Origin: Catenulispora sp. MAP5-51
GTDB lineage: Bacteria > Actinomycetota > Actinomycetes > Streptomycetales > Catenulisporaceae
Direction: 5' to 3'
Assembly (NCBI RefSeq): GCF_041261205.1
Contig: NZ_JBGCCH010000013.1
Coordinates: 62,001 to 126,000 of the forward strand
DNA length: 64,000 bases
This document shows positions 17,402 to 26,194 of the stretch, piece by piece. The notes under the pieces were generated by a model, which saw only the letters and a program-made list of their open reading frames with translations, was not told where the DNA came from and ran no database searches. Numbering within the stretch: the first letter of the stretch is position 1; every line of letters begins with the position of its first letter. The translations under genes were made by a program, and so were the position numbers.

Positions 17402-20176
17402 GTGCTTTTAGGACGCGATCGGGAGTCCGCGCGGGCTGAGGAGTCGTTGGACCGGGCGTGCTCCGGCAGCGGCGAGATCTTGCTGCTGCGGGGCGATCCC
17501 GGCATCGGCAAGAGCGTGCTGCTGGGGTGGGCGGTCGAGCGGGCGGCCGAGCGGATGCTGGTGTTGCAGGCCCGCGGTTTCGAGACCGAGGCGGAGATCG
17601 GGTACAGCGTGCTGGCCGATCTGTGCCGGCCGTTGGGCGCCGAGATCGCGGAGTTGCCGGAGCTGCTGCGGGAGGCGTTGCAGACCGCGATCGGGGCCGC
17701 CGCCGGCAGCGGGGAGGGCAGCTCCACCTTCGCCGTCGGGCGCGCGCTGACCGTGCTGCTGCAGAACGTGGCGGCGCACCAGCCGGTCCTCATCTCCCTG
17801 GACGACGGGCACTGGGCCGACGAGGCCTCGGCCTACGCGCTGGCGTTCGCGGCGCGGCGGCTCGGGGACTCGGCGACCACCGTGCTCATCACCCTGCGCA
17901 ACGGCGAGCCGAGCGTCTTCGACGGCCTGGACGCGCCGTCGATCGAGCTGTCGCCGCTGGACCGGGCGGCGGCCGAGGTGCTGATCGGCGCCGAGGCGGC
18001 GCGGCGGGTCGGGCCGCGGATGGCCGAGCACATCCACCGGGCCGCCCAGGGCAATCCGCTGGCGCTGCTGGAGTTGGCCGACGCCGCGCTGAGCGGGCGG
18101 CTGGATCCGGACGACGGCCAGGTCGTGCCGTCCGGCCCGCGGCTGGAGCACGCCTTCGCCACCCGTCTGAAGCGGCTGCCGGAGCGCTGTACCAGGGCGC
18201 TGATGGTGGTGGCGACCAGCTACACCGGCGGCCTCGCCGAGATCGCCGGGGCCATGGCCCGGCTCGGGCTGTCGGCGTTCGACCTGGACCTGGCCCGGAT
18301 GGAGCGCCTGGTGTGGGAGGACGGCGACCGCTGGCAGATGCGGCACCCGGTGTTCCGCTCAGTCGCCTACCAGAACTATCCGCTCGCCGAGCGGCGCCAG
18401 GCGCACCAGGCGTTCGCCGACTGGCTCGCCGACAACGGCGGCGGCGTGGGCGGCACGTTCCTGGCCGACCAGCGCGCCTGGCACGCGGCCGCGGCGGCCC
18501 TGCCCGGCGACGAGGACGCGGCCGGGCTGCTGGCCGAGGCCGCCGACGCGGCCCGCTCCCGCGGCGCCCTGGTCGCGGCCCGGCGGGCGTACCTGCGGAC
18601 CCGGGAACTCAGCGCGAAGCCCGAAATCAGAGCCTTGATGTCGATCGGCGCCGCCGAGTGCGCACAGGTGTCCGGCGATGTGGAGTCCGCACAGATCCTG
18701 GCCCGCGAGGCGTTGCAGTACTCGCACTCGCCCGCCGTGGCCAACTCGGCCAACCGGGTCCTGCACCAGATCACGCTGGCCCGCGCCGGCGCGCAGGAAG
18801 TGCTGGAGCTGTTCGAGGCCGATGCCGACGAGGTGGCCGCGCACGACCCCGATCTGGCCGCGTCCTACCTCGGCGCGGCGGCGGCCACCGCGATCACGGC
18901 GACCCGCCTGCACGACACGCTCCGGCTCAGCGCGAAAGGCGTCGCCCTGACGCCCGCCTGCACGGGGACCGGAGCCGCCGCCGCCCGCACCATCAACGCC
19001 TTCGGGCTGGTCAGCAACGGCCACGCCCCCGAGTCGGCGCGCGTGATGGCCGACTACTTCCCGGCCTTCCGCGAGGCCGACCCCTGGCGCCAGAGCTTCG
19101 AGACCGTCGGGGTCACCGGCATGGTGCTGATCTGGCTGGGGATGACCGGCAAGGCCGGGGAGTACATCAGCCGCACCGCCCGCCTGCTGCGCCAGGCCGG
19201 CGCCGAGGAACACCTGCCGCTGCTGCTGATCCCGCAGGTCCTGCTGTCCATCCGCAAGGGCGAGTTCACCGCGGCGCACGAGGCGGTCGAGGAGTCCCGG
19301 CGCCTCGGCGGCGAACTCGGGCAGCGCCAGGTCGCCCCGCTCGCCGTGGCCCTGGCCGCCCGCCTGGCGGCGCTGCGCGGCAACTTCACCCGCGCCCGCG
19401 ACCTGGCCACCACGACCGAGCAGCTGACCGAGGCCACCGGCGCGACGTTCTACCGCGACATCGCCAACACCGCCGTGGGCTCGGCGGACCTGGCCCAGGC
19501 CCGGCACCGGGACGCGGTGTCGGTGCTGGCCGGCGTCCGCGAGCGGGCGCTCGCCGGCGGCATGGTCGAGCACAGCCTGTTCATGCCGACCTTCGGCGAC
19601 TACATCGAGGCCCTGATCCGCCTCGGCGACGGCGTCCGGGCCCGCGCCGAGGTCGCCGAGGAACTCCCCCGCGCCGAGACCGGAGGCCTGCCGGCCACGC
19701 TTGCGGTCGTATACCGCTGCCAGGCACAGGTCCTGCCGCCGGACGAGGCAGTGCCCTGGTTCGAGCGGGCTCTGGCCGCGCACGCCGATTCGGTCGACGC
19801 ATTCGAGCAGGCGCGCACCCACCTGGCCTACGGCCGCTTCCTGCGCGAGGACGGCAAACCGGACCCGGCCGGACGCCTGCTGTCGGCGGCCGCGGCGGCG
19901 TTCACCACGATGGGCGCCGACCCGTGGCTGGAGGAGGCCGAGACCGAGCTGGACCTGCTGGTGCTGCCGGCGGATCTGTCCGGCGCACGGCTGGCGACGC
20001 AGGAGCGGCGGGTCATGCGGCTGGCGGCGGAGGGCGCGACGAACAGCCAGATCTCCGAGGCGCTGGGGATCGCGCCGCGCGCGGTGGACGACTACTTGGA
20101 GCAGGTGCTGCACAAGCTGGGCGTGAACCAGCGGTCGCAACTGGCCCGGCTGCTTCAGAAGGGTGCGGGCAGGTAA
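17402..20176 (+). CDS. Large LuxR-family transcriptional regulator with AAA ATPase (LAL type)
   Basis: A 924-residue regulator. The N-terminal ATPase domain has Walker A GDPGIGKS (about residue 31) and Walker B LISLDDGHWAD (about 130). A long helical/TPR-like middle follows, then a C-terminal LuxR helix-turn-helix (LATQERRVMRLAAEGATNSQ, about 855-915). The GTG start has GGGAGGG upstream and matches where the family begins (VLLGRDRE). LAL regulators activate catabolic or secondary-metabolite genes on sensing a ligand. Upstream is the sigma-factor remnant; downstream is the TetR-MFS operon, separated by 131 bp. Confidence 0.9.
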   Translation: MLLGRDRESARAEESLDRACSGSGEILLLRGDPGIGKSVLLGWAVERAAERMLVLQARGFETEAEIGYSVLADLCRPLGAEIAELPELLREALQTAIGAAAGSGEGSSTFAVGRALTVLLQNVAAHQPVLISLDDGHWADEASAYALAFAARRLGDSATTVLITLRNGEPSVFDGLDAPSIELSPLDRAAAEVLIGAEAARRVGPRMAEHIHRAAQGNPLALLELADAALSGRLDPDDGQVVPSGPRLEHAFATRLKRLPERCTRALMVVATSYTGGLAEIAGAMARLGLSAFDLDLARMERLVWEDGDRWQMRHPVFRSVAYQNYPLAERRQAHQAFADWLADNGGGVGGTFLADQRAWHAAAAALPGDEDAAGLLAEAADAARSRGALVAARRAYLRTRELSAKPEIRALMSIGAAECAQVSGDVESAQILAREALQYSHSPAVANSANRVLHQITLARAGAQEVLELFEADADEVAAHDPDLAASYLGAAAATAITATRLHDTLRLSAKGVALTPACTGTGAAAARTINAFGLVSNGHAPESARVMADYFPAFREADPWRQSFETVGVTGMVLIWLGMTGKAGEYISRTARLLRQAGAEEHLPLLLIPQVLLSIRKGEFTAAHEAVEESRRLGGELGQRQVAPLAVALAARLAALRGNFTRARDLATTTEQLTEATGATFYRDIANTAVGSADLAQARHRDAVSVLAGVRERALAGGMVEHSLFMPTFGDYIEALIRLGDGVRARAEVAEELPRAETGGLPATLAVVYRCQAQVLPPDEAVPWFERALAAHADSVDAFEQARTHLAYGRFLREDGKPDPAGRLLSAAAAAFTTMGADPWLEEAETELDLLVLPADLSGARLATQERRVMRLAAEGATNSQISEALGIAPRAVDDYLEQVLHKLGVNQRSQLARLLQKGAGR

Positions 20177-20221
20177 CCCACCCTGACCAGGCTCGCGTCC
20201 GCCCACTCGGGTTCGACTTTG

Positions 20222-20271
20222 CGAAACGACTTCGTTTCGATACGATGGAGTTCCGAGACGACATCGTTTCG
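20222..20271. promoter_or_regulatory. Two tandem 18-bp palindromes, TetR operator
   Basis: CGAAACGActTCGTTTCG at 20222-20239 is a perfect palindrome. A copy with one changed base (CGAGACGAcaTCGTTTCG) lies at 20254-20271, with centres 32 bp apart. Both lie just upstream of the TetR-MFS operon and almost certainly bind the encoded repressor. Confidence 0.8.
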
Positions 20272-20307
20272 ATACAGAATCGTTCAGCATGGAGTGGGTG
20301 AGCCCCG

Positions 20308-20955
20308 ATGACGCAGACCAGCCAGGCGACCCAGCCCGGCCCCGCCCCCGGACGCAAGCGCGACGCCTCCCGCGACGACGCGCTGTGCCAGGCGGCGCTG
20401 GAGCTGCTGGCTGAAGTCGGCTACGACCGCCTCACGATCGACGCCGTCGCCTCGCGCGCCGGGGCCGGGAAGGCGACGTGCTACCGCCGCTGGGCCGGGA
20501 AGGCCGAGCTGACGGTGGACGCGATCGGCCGGATGAAGGCCCAGCCCGAGCTGCCGGACACCGGCACGCTGCGGGGCGACCTGGTCGAGCTCACCTGCCA
20601 CTTCCACGACACCGAGGACGCGGCCTTCCGCACCGACGTCCAGGCCGGGCTCGTCTCGGGCCTGGTCCGGGACGCCAAGCTGCGCGAGGTCTTCGCCGAG
20701 CAGTTCATCGCGCCGCGCAAGGCGGTGTTCCGCACCGTCTTCCAGCAGGCCGTCGAGCGCGGCGAGATCGCACCGGTGCCGAACTACGAACTGCTCTCCG
20801 ACGTCGTGCCGTCCATGGTCTTCCACCGGATGATCATGACCGGCAAGGCCCCGGACCCGGAGTTCGTGCAGACGATCATCGACCAGATCGTGCTGCCGCT
20901 CACCGCCAAGAACCCGAACCAGAGCCCCACTCAGACAAGGACTTTCTCGTCATGA
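20308..20955 (+). CDS. TetR/AcrR family repressor of the MFS exporter
   Basis: A 215-residue repressor. An N-terminal helix-turn-helix at about residues 25-70 (LTIDAVASRAGAGKATCYRR) is followed by a TetR_C_11-like ligand domain (GTLRGDLVELTCHFHDTEDA, FQQAVERGEIAPVPNYELLS). Its stop overlaps the exporter start as ATGA, so the two are coupled. The palindromes at 20222-20271 suggest autorepression relieved by a transported compound. Confidence 0.92.
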   Translation: MTQTSQATQPGPAPGRKRDASRDDALCQAALELLAEVGYDRLTIDAVASRAGAGKATCYRRWAGKAELTVDAIGRMKAQPELPDTGTLRGDLVELTCHFHDTEDAAFRTDVQAGLVSGLVRDAKLREVFAEQFIAPRKAVFRTVFQQAVERGEIAPVPNYELLSDVVPSMVFHRMIMTGKAPDPEFVQTIIDQIVLPLTAKNPNQSPTQTRTFSS

Positions 20956-22490
20956 CCGACTCGATAACCCAGGGTCTGGACCCGAGGCGGTGGCGGGCTC
21001 TGGCCTTCATCGCCCTGGCCCAGCTGATGGTCGTCCTCGACGGCACCATCGTGAACATCGCCCTGCCCTCCGCCCAGCGCGACCTGGGCATCTCCGACGC
21101 CAACCGGCAGTGGGTGGTCACCGCCTACGCCCTGGCGTTCGGCGGGCTGCTCCTGTTCGGCGGCCGCATCGCCGACCGGTGGGGACGGCGCCGCGCCTTC
21201 CTCATCGGCCTGATCGGCTTCGCCGGCGCCTCGGCGCTCGGCGGCGCGGCCGTCAACACCAGCATGCTGCTCGGCGCCCGGGCGCTGCAGGGCGCCTTCG
21301 GCGCGATCCTCGCCCCGGCCGCGCTGTCGCTGCTGACGGTGACCTTCACCCAGCCCAAGGAGCGCGCGAAGGCCTTCGGCATCTACGGCGCGATCTCCGG
21401 TGGCGGCGCCGCCGTCGGCCTGCTGCTGGGCGGTCTGCTGACCGAGTACGCGAACTGGCGCTGGACGCTGTACGTCAACGTCCTGTTCGCCGTGGTCGCC
21501 GTGCTCGGCGCGATCTTCGAGATCAAGGAGCCCGAGGGCACCCGCAACCACAACCGCTTGGACGTCCTGGGCATCGTGCTGGCCGGCGCGGGCCTGGCCT
21601 CGCTGGTCTACGGCTTCAACAAGGCCGAGAGCGACGGCTGGAGCTCGACGACCACGCTCGGCTTCATCATCGGCTCCGTGGTGCTGCTCGCCGCGTTCGT
21701 CTTCTCCCAGACCCGGGTGTCCGCCCCGCTGCTGCCGCTGCGCGTGGTGACCGACCGCAACCGCGGCGGCGCCTACCTGACCATCGGCCTGGCCGTGGTC
21801 GCCATGTTCGGGGCGTTCCTGTTCCTCACCTACTACCTGCAGGTCGTGCAGGGCTACAGCCCGCTCAAGAGCGGCCTGGCGTTCCTGCCGATGGTCGTGG
21901 GCATGATGCTCGGCGCGACGCAGGTTGCCGTCCGGCTGCTGCCGAAGGTGCCGACCCGGCTCCTGATGGTCCCCGGCGCCCTGACCGCCGCCGCGGCGAT
22001 GCTGATCCTGACCCAGATCTCGGTCGGCGGCTCGTACACCACCCACGTGCTGCCCGCGCTGCTGATGCTCGGCTTCGGCATGGGCCTGGTGTTCATGCCG
22101 GCCATGAACCTGGCGACCCACGGCGTGCGGCCGCAGGACGCGGGCGTCGCCTCGGCGATGGTCAGCACCTCGCAGCAGGTCGGCGGTGCGATCGGCACCT
22201 CGCTGCTGAGCACGATCGCCAACAGCGCGACCGCGAACTACGCCAAGAGCCACGCCGCGGGCGTGCACTCCGCGGCCGGCGGCGCGCAGCTGAAGCTCTC
22301 GGCCATGGTCCACGGCTTCACGGTCGCGTACTGGCTGGCCGCCGGGCTGCTGACCGCGGCCGCCCTCGTGGCCGGCGTGCTGATCAACGCCCGTCCGCAG
22401 ACACAGACCGGCGGCGGCCACGGCGCCGGCGACGCGGGTTCGAAGAGCACGGAAACCGTTGAGGACGCAGTCCCGGTCTTCGCACACTGA
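20952..22490 (+). CDS. MFS drug exporter, DHA2 (EmrB/QacA) family, 14 TM
   Basis: A 512-residue drug:H+ antiporter. LAQLMVVLDGTIVNIALPSA in helix 1 carries the DHA2 motif D1, GGRIADRWGRRR is motif A, and the length fits fourteen helices. The C-terminus (GGGHGAGDAGSKSTETVEDA) is short and cytoplasmic. It exports hydrophobic toxic compounds at the cost of the proton gradient; substrate unknown. Regulated by the coupled TetR. Confidence 0.92.
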   Translation: MTDSITQGLDPRRWRALAFIALAQLMVVLDGTIVNIALPSAQRDLGISDANRQWVVTAYALAFGGLLLFGGRIADRWGRRRAFLIGLIGFAGASALGGAAVNTSMLLGARALQGAFGAILAPAALSLLTVTFTQPKERAKAFGIYGAISGGGAAVGLLLGGLLTEYANWRWTLYVNVLFAVVAVLGAIFEIKEPEGTRNHNRLDVLGIVLAGAGLASLVYGFNKAESDGWSSTTTLGFIIGSVVLLAAFVFSQTRVSAPLLPLRVVTDRNRGGAYLTIGLAVVAMFGAFLFLTYYLQVVQGYSPLKSGLAFLPMVVGMMLGATQVAVRLLPKVPTRLLMVPGALTAAAAMLILTQISVGGSYTTHVLPALLMLGFGMGLVFMPAMNLATHGVRPQDAGVASAMVSTSQQVGGAIGTSLLSTIANSATANYAKSHAAGVHSAAGGAQLKLSAMVHGFTVAYWLAAGLLTAAALVAGVLINARPQTQTGGGHGAGDAGSKSTETVEDAVPVFAH

Positions 22491-22510
22491 TCACCAGAAC
22501 AGCAAGAACC

Positions 22511-22542
22511 GCCCGGCCGTGACACCACCGCCACGGCCGGGC
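22511..22542 (+). terminator. 11-bp perfect stem-loop between exporter and membrane-protein gene
   Basis: GCCCGGCCGTG (22511-22521) pairs with CACGGCCGGGC (22532-22542) across a 10-nt loop. It lies 20 bp after the exporter stop and ends only a few bases before the GGGGGAG ribosome site of the next gene. It may therefore be a terminator or a structure that lowers expression of that gene. Confidence 0.6.
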
Positions 22543-22558
22543 CTTGGGGGAGACCGAC

Positions 22559-23152
22559 ATGGACACAGCGGTGAAAGCTCCTACTCAACCCGGGTCGCTC
22601 CTTGACGCGGCCCGCGAACTGAGCACGCACCCGGAACGCGTGAAGCGCCTGCGCGCCCGCTTCCTGGCCGTGCTCGTGGCCTGCTGCGCGGGCCTGGGCG
22701 CCTGGATCGTCTACCTGGCCTTCTCGATGCCGACCGGGTACCAGTCGAAAGCCTGGTCCGCCGCATGGGTCGGCTTCGACATCCTGCTGCTGCTGGCCCT
22801 GACCGGAACGGTCGTGGCGGCGATGCTGGGCCGGCAGATCGTGGTGATGTTGGCGGTGTTCACGGCGACCCTGCTGTTGTGCGACGCCTGGTTCGACATA
22901 GTCCTGGACTGGGGAACCTCCGACGTGTGGCTCAGCCTGGCCTCGGCGGTGTTCATCGAGGTGCCGCTGGCGCTGTTCCTGCTTTTCCGCGCACGCCGGC
23001 TGGTCCGAGTCGCGCTCCAGCGGCGCTGGCGCGAACTCGGACTGCCCGGCGATCCCCCGGCGCTGTACCGGATTCCGCTGTTCTACTCCGGGGAGGCGGT
23101 AGCGGAACCGGTGGCGGCGGCAGCAACATCTGACACGGCTCTGAGCGACTGA
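22559..23152 (+). CDS. Four-TM integral membrane protein of unknown function
   Basis: A 197-residue protein with four predicted membrane helices (LAVLVACCAGLGAWIVYLAF; VGFDILLLLALTGTVVAAML; IVVMLAVFTATLLLCDAWFD; LASAVFIEVPLALFLLF) and a basic N-terminus. The C-terminal tail is cytoplasmic. The start is set by GGGGGAG. Similar proteins are widespread in actinomycetes without known role. It follows the exporter on the same strand, separated by a hairpin, and may be partly cotranscribed. Confidence 0.75.
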   Translation: MDTAVKAPTQPGSLLDAARELSTHPERVKRLRARFLAVLVACCAGLGAWIVYLAFSMPTGYQSKAWSAAWVGFDILLLLALTGTVVAAMLGRQIVVMLAVFTATLLLCDAWFDIVLDWGTSDVWLSLASAVFIEVPLALFLLFRARRLVRVALQRRWRELGLPGDPPALYRIPLFYSGEAVAEPVAAAATSDTALSD

Positions 23153-23202
23153 GCATCCAGCCGGCACCCAACCTGCATCCAACCCGGCATCCAGCCGCCG
23201 GA

Positions 23203-23871
23203 TCAGAGGCTGGCGGCGGTGATGTCGCCGTGCGAGGTGGTGGCCTTGACGGTCAGACCCGCGGCGGCGCCGTCGGTGTTCCGCAGCCCGTTGTCGATCC
23301 GGCCGTGGGCGGTCCCGGCGTCCAGGATCCCGGACACGCCGCGGGCGGCGGTGACCGACAGGTCGCCCATGTCGGTGTGGAGCTCGACCAGGCCGGCGCG
23401 GGCTTCGGCGATGGTGACGTCGCCCTTGCCGTTGCGGATCCGCGCCGGGCCGGCCAGACGCACGATGGTGACGTCGCCGGTGTGCACCTTCAACCGCACG
23501 CTTTCGGCCTCCTCGACACTGACGCTGCGGTAGCCGCCGTCGAAGACCACCTCGCCGAGCCGGCCGGCGGTGTGCAGTTCGGCCGCGCCGGCCTTGCCCT
23601 CGATGCGCGAACCGGCCGGCAGTTCGATGGTCACCCGCAGGGCGCCGGAGCTGCCGAGAACGCGGTTGGCCTCAGCGGTGGCGATGCTCAGGACACCGTC
23701 GCGGAACTCGATGCCGGTCTGCTGGGCGGCCTTCACGTCGCGGCGCTTGGCGGCGTCCGCGGGCAGGACCTCGACCCGGGTGTCGGTGCGCTCGGTGGCA
23801 ATCAGGCGGACGCTGCCGGCCGGGATGTCCAGGCTGACGAAGACCGGGCTGGGAGTGGCGAAGTTCTGCAT
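23203..23871 (-). CDS. DUF4097 beta-strand repeat protein
   Basis: A 222-residue protein made of short repeated beta strands with G-D-V/I turns (VRLKVHTGDVTIVRL, ARIRNGKGDVTIAEA, VELHTDMGDLSVTAA, KATTSHGDITAASL), as in DUF4097/LiaG-like adhesin-type solenoids. There is no signal peptide. AAGGAG precedes the ATG. DUF4097 proteins often accompany stress or membrane-sensing genes, but no direct function is known. It stands alone between the membrane protein and the arabinofuranosidase gene. Confidence 0.82.
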   Translation of the reverse strand: MQNFATPSPVFVSLDIPAGSVRLIATERTDTRVEVLPADAAKRRDVKAAQQTGIEFRDGVLSIATAEANRVLGSSGALRVTIELPAGSRIEGKAGAAELHTAGRLGEVVFDGGYRSVSVEEAESVRLKVHTGDVTIVRLAGPARIRNGKGDVTIAEARAGLVELHTDMGDLSVTAARGVSGILDAGTAHGRIDNGLRNTDGAAAGLTVKATTSHGDITAASL

Positions 23872-24071
23872 GATGCGCTCCTTGGTTTCTCACCTTGGCG
23901 GGCCCGTCCGGCCCGCTCTCACATCTCCAATGTCGGCCCACGCGCTGACGCGGCCCTGACCCCGCCCTGACCCGGTCCTGACACCGCCGCTGACACGGAA
24001 CACCGCCCCCGGCCGGTGAGAGTGGGCGGGGGCGGTGCGGTGGTGAAGCGGTGGTGAGGCTGGGTATCGGG

Positions 24072-25979
24072 TCAGTCGAAGACGAGGTCGAACTGCTCGG
24101 CCGAGCTGATCGACGTCTGGCCGGCGATGAGCGGCGACGCTCCGCCGTTGGGCGCGGTCACGATGTCGTTGTTCGCGTGGGCCCGCAGGCTCACGCTCCC
24201 GATGCCGTTGGCGATGAGGTCGAACTCCTCCCACGGCCCGATCGAGGTGCGGTTGGCGATCAGCGGCGAGGCGCCGGCGTTGTCAGCGGTCACGATGTCG
24301 TTGTTCGCGTGCGCGCGCAGGCTCACGCTGCCGTCCGTGTTGGGGACCAGGTCGAAGGTCTCCCACGGCCCGACCGCGGTGCGGTTCGCGATCAGCGGCG
24401 AGGCGCCGGCGTTGTCAGCCGTCACGATGTCGTTGTTCGCGTGCGCGCGGAAGCTGACCGGGACGGTGTCCTGGACGAGGTCGAACTCCTCCCAGGGGCC
24501 GATCGAGGTGCGGTTGGCGATCAACGGCGAGGCGCCCGCGTTGTCAGCGGTCACGATGTCCTGGTTGGTGAACGAGCGCAGACTCACGCTCCCGTCCGGG
24601 TTGTGGATCAGTCCGAACACCTCCCAGTTGCCGACGCCGCCCCGGTTGGCGATCAGCGGCGCGGCCCCGTCGTTCTCGGCGGTGACCCAGTCGCCGACGG
24701 ACAGGGACTTCAGGTTCACCGTGCCGTCGGTGCCGGTGACCATCTCGAACTCCTCGGCCTTGCCGATCGAGGCGGCGTCCGCGATCAGCGAGGTGGTGCT
24801 GTCGGGCGCGTCGACGTAGTGGCCGTTGGCGTGCGCCTTGAAACTGACCACCGAGGCGCTGGTGGAGAACGTCGTGGTGTTGTTGGCGTAGCCGGCCGCG
24901 GTGACGTTGGCCTGGACCGCGTTCTCGGTCGCGTCCGAGGGGAACCCGGCCGTGACCGCGCCTTCGAAGAACTCGCCCTTGCCCAGGTCGCTGTTGTCCC
25001 CGCCGGTGCCCAGCTCGATGGAGGGCTGCACCTTCATCGGGTTGTAGCCGTTGGGCAGTGCTCCGGAATAGGCCTGTGTCAGCCCGCCGGATTGTCCGCT
25101 GCCGTATTTGAGCGTGAAGTTCGTCGTGCCGTTGTTCTTCTCCCAAGCGGTCACGAACGAGCCGGTCTCGCTGGGGATGCTCGGCGGGTTCGGGCCGGCG
25201 GCGCTGAAGTACATGCCGTTCTCGATGTCGCCGCCGACCCACGGGCCGGTGCCCGTGCAGCCTCCGGTCCAGCAGGCGGTTCCGTAGTAGATCGCGTTCA
25301 TGGTCGCGTTGCCGTCGTCGCTGTCGTTGGTCTCGGCCGAGCCGAAGTCGAAGCAGCAGCTGCCGCTCGTCAGGTTGGACGAGGTCAGCATGTACTCGCC
25401 CTCGGGCTGCGAACCGGTGGGCACGTTCTTGGCGGCATTGTTGCGATACCCGGTGCCGACGGTGTTGACCAGCACGCCGTACGCCGGCTGGCCGCCGACG
25501 GTCACGGGCAGCGCCATGGCGTTCGCGCCGATGTCCGAGCCGTTCGGGCCGGGGCCGCCCAGGCCGTTCGAGCAGCCGGAGCACGACTTGCCCGGGGAGA
25601 TCGGCAGGTTGTTGGCGTTGGAGGTCTGGTCGTACAGAAGCGTGATGGTGCAGGTGGTCCCGGAGCAGAAGGACACCTGCGGCGCCGAGTTGGCCACCCC
25701 GCCGACCGATTCCAGGCCGATGTTCAGGGTGCTGTTGTCCGAGGCGCGCTGGATTTGGTAGAGCGGGCCGTTGTACGAGGCGAACATCGCGCGCGTGGTG
25801 CTGTACGCGGCCTCACACGGCGCGTTGCCCGACGCGTAGATGTCGCACGGCGCAGCCGTGGCCGCCGCGGCTTTCGTCGAGGTTGTGCCGAAGACCGGCA
25901 CCGCGACGGCTATGGCCATCGCGATCAGGAACGCGGCCACCAGCCGCGTTCCACGTCGGAGTCTTGGTGGGACGAACAC
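24072..25979 (-). CDS. Secreted GH54 alpha-L-arabinofuranosidase with fascin-like repeats
   Basis: A 635-residue exported enzyme. A basic signal peptide with a hydrophobic core is followed by a GH54 (AbfB-type) catalytic domain at about 42-370: CDIYASGNAPCEAAYSTTRA, YGVLVNTVGTGYRNNAAKN, CCFDFGSAETND with the nucleophile Glu (about 216), and LGTGGDNSD with the acid/base Asp (about 324). Residues about 375-635 are five fascin-like beta-trefoil repeats (VSLRAHANNDIVTADNAG) in place of the usual AbfB/CBM42 domain. The GTG start is chosen for its GGAGG site; ATG at 25991 is an alternative. It should release arabinose from arabinan or arabinoxylan outside the cell. Confidence 0.85.
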   Translation of the reverse strand: MFVPPRLRRGTRLVAAFLIAMAIAVAVPVFGTTSTKAAAATAAPCDIYASGNAPCEAAYSTTRAMFASYNGPLYQIQRASDNSTLNIGLESVGGVANSAPQVSFCSGTTCTITLLYDQTSNANNLPISPGKSCSGCSNGLGGPGPNGSDIGANAMALPVTVGGQPAYGVLVNTVGTGYRNNAAKNVPTGSQPEGEYMLTSSNLTSGSCCFDFGSAETNDSDDGNATMNAIYYGTACWTGGCTGTGPWVGGDIENGMYFSAAGPNPPSIPSETGSFVTAWEKNNGTTNFTLKYGSGQSGGLTQAYSGALPNGYNPMKVQPSIELGTGGDNSDLGKGEFFEGAVTAGFPSDATENAVQANVTAAGYANNTTTFSTSASVVSFKAHANGHYVDAPDSTTSLIADAASIGKAEEFEMVTGTDGTVNLKSLSVGDWVTAENDGAAPLIANRGGVGNWEVFGLIHNPDGSVSLRSFTNQDIVTADNAGASPLIANRTSIGPWEEFDLVQDTVPVSFRAHANNDIVTADNAGASPLIANRTAVGPWETFDLVPNTDGSVSLRAHANNDIVTADNAGASPLIANRTSIGPWEEFDLIANGIGSVSLRAHANNDIVTAPNGGASPLIAGQTSISSAEQFDLVFD

Positions 25980-26194
25980 GGACACCTCCATCGGATCAGG
26001 CTTTTGATTTCGGGCTGGTGTTGCGCACATGTTTCGTCTGACTATGGGTGTAAGTCAAGACTCTGAGCCGGTCTTCGAGCCTTGGTTTCACACAACTCCG
26101 ATGGATCACCGCCCACTGCTTGACGAGGGTGCGGATCGCGAGTTCAATCACGACGTGAATTAAGTCCCTCCGAACCCGTCCGAGGCAGGAGAAA

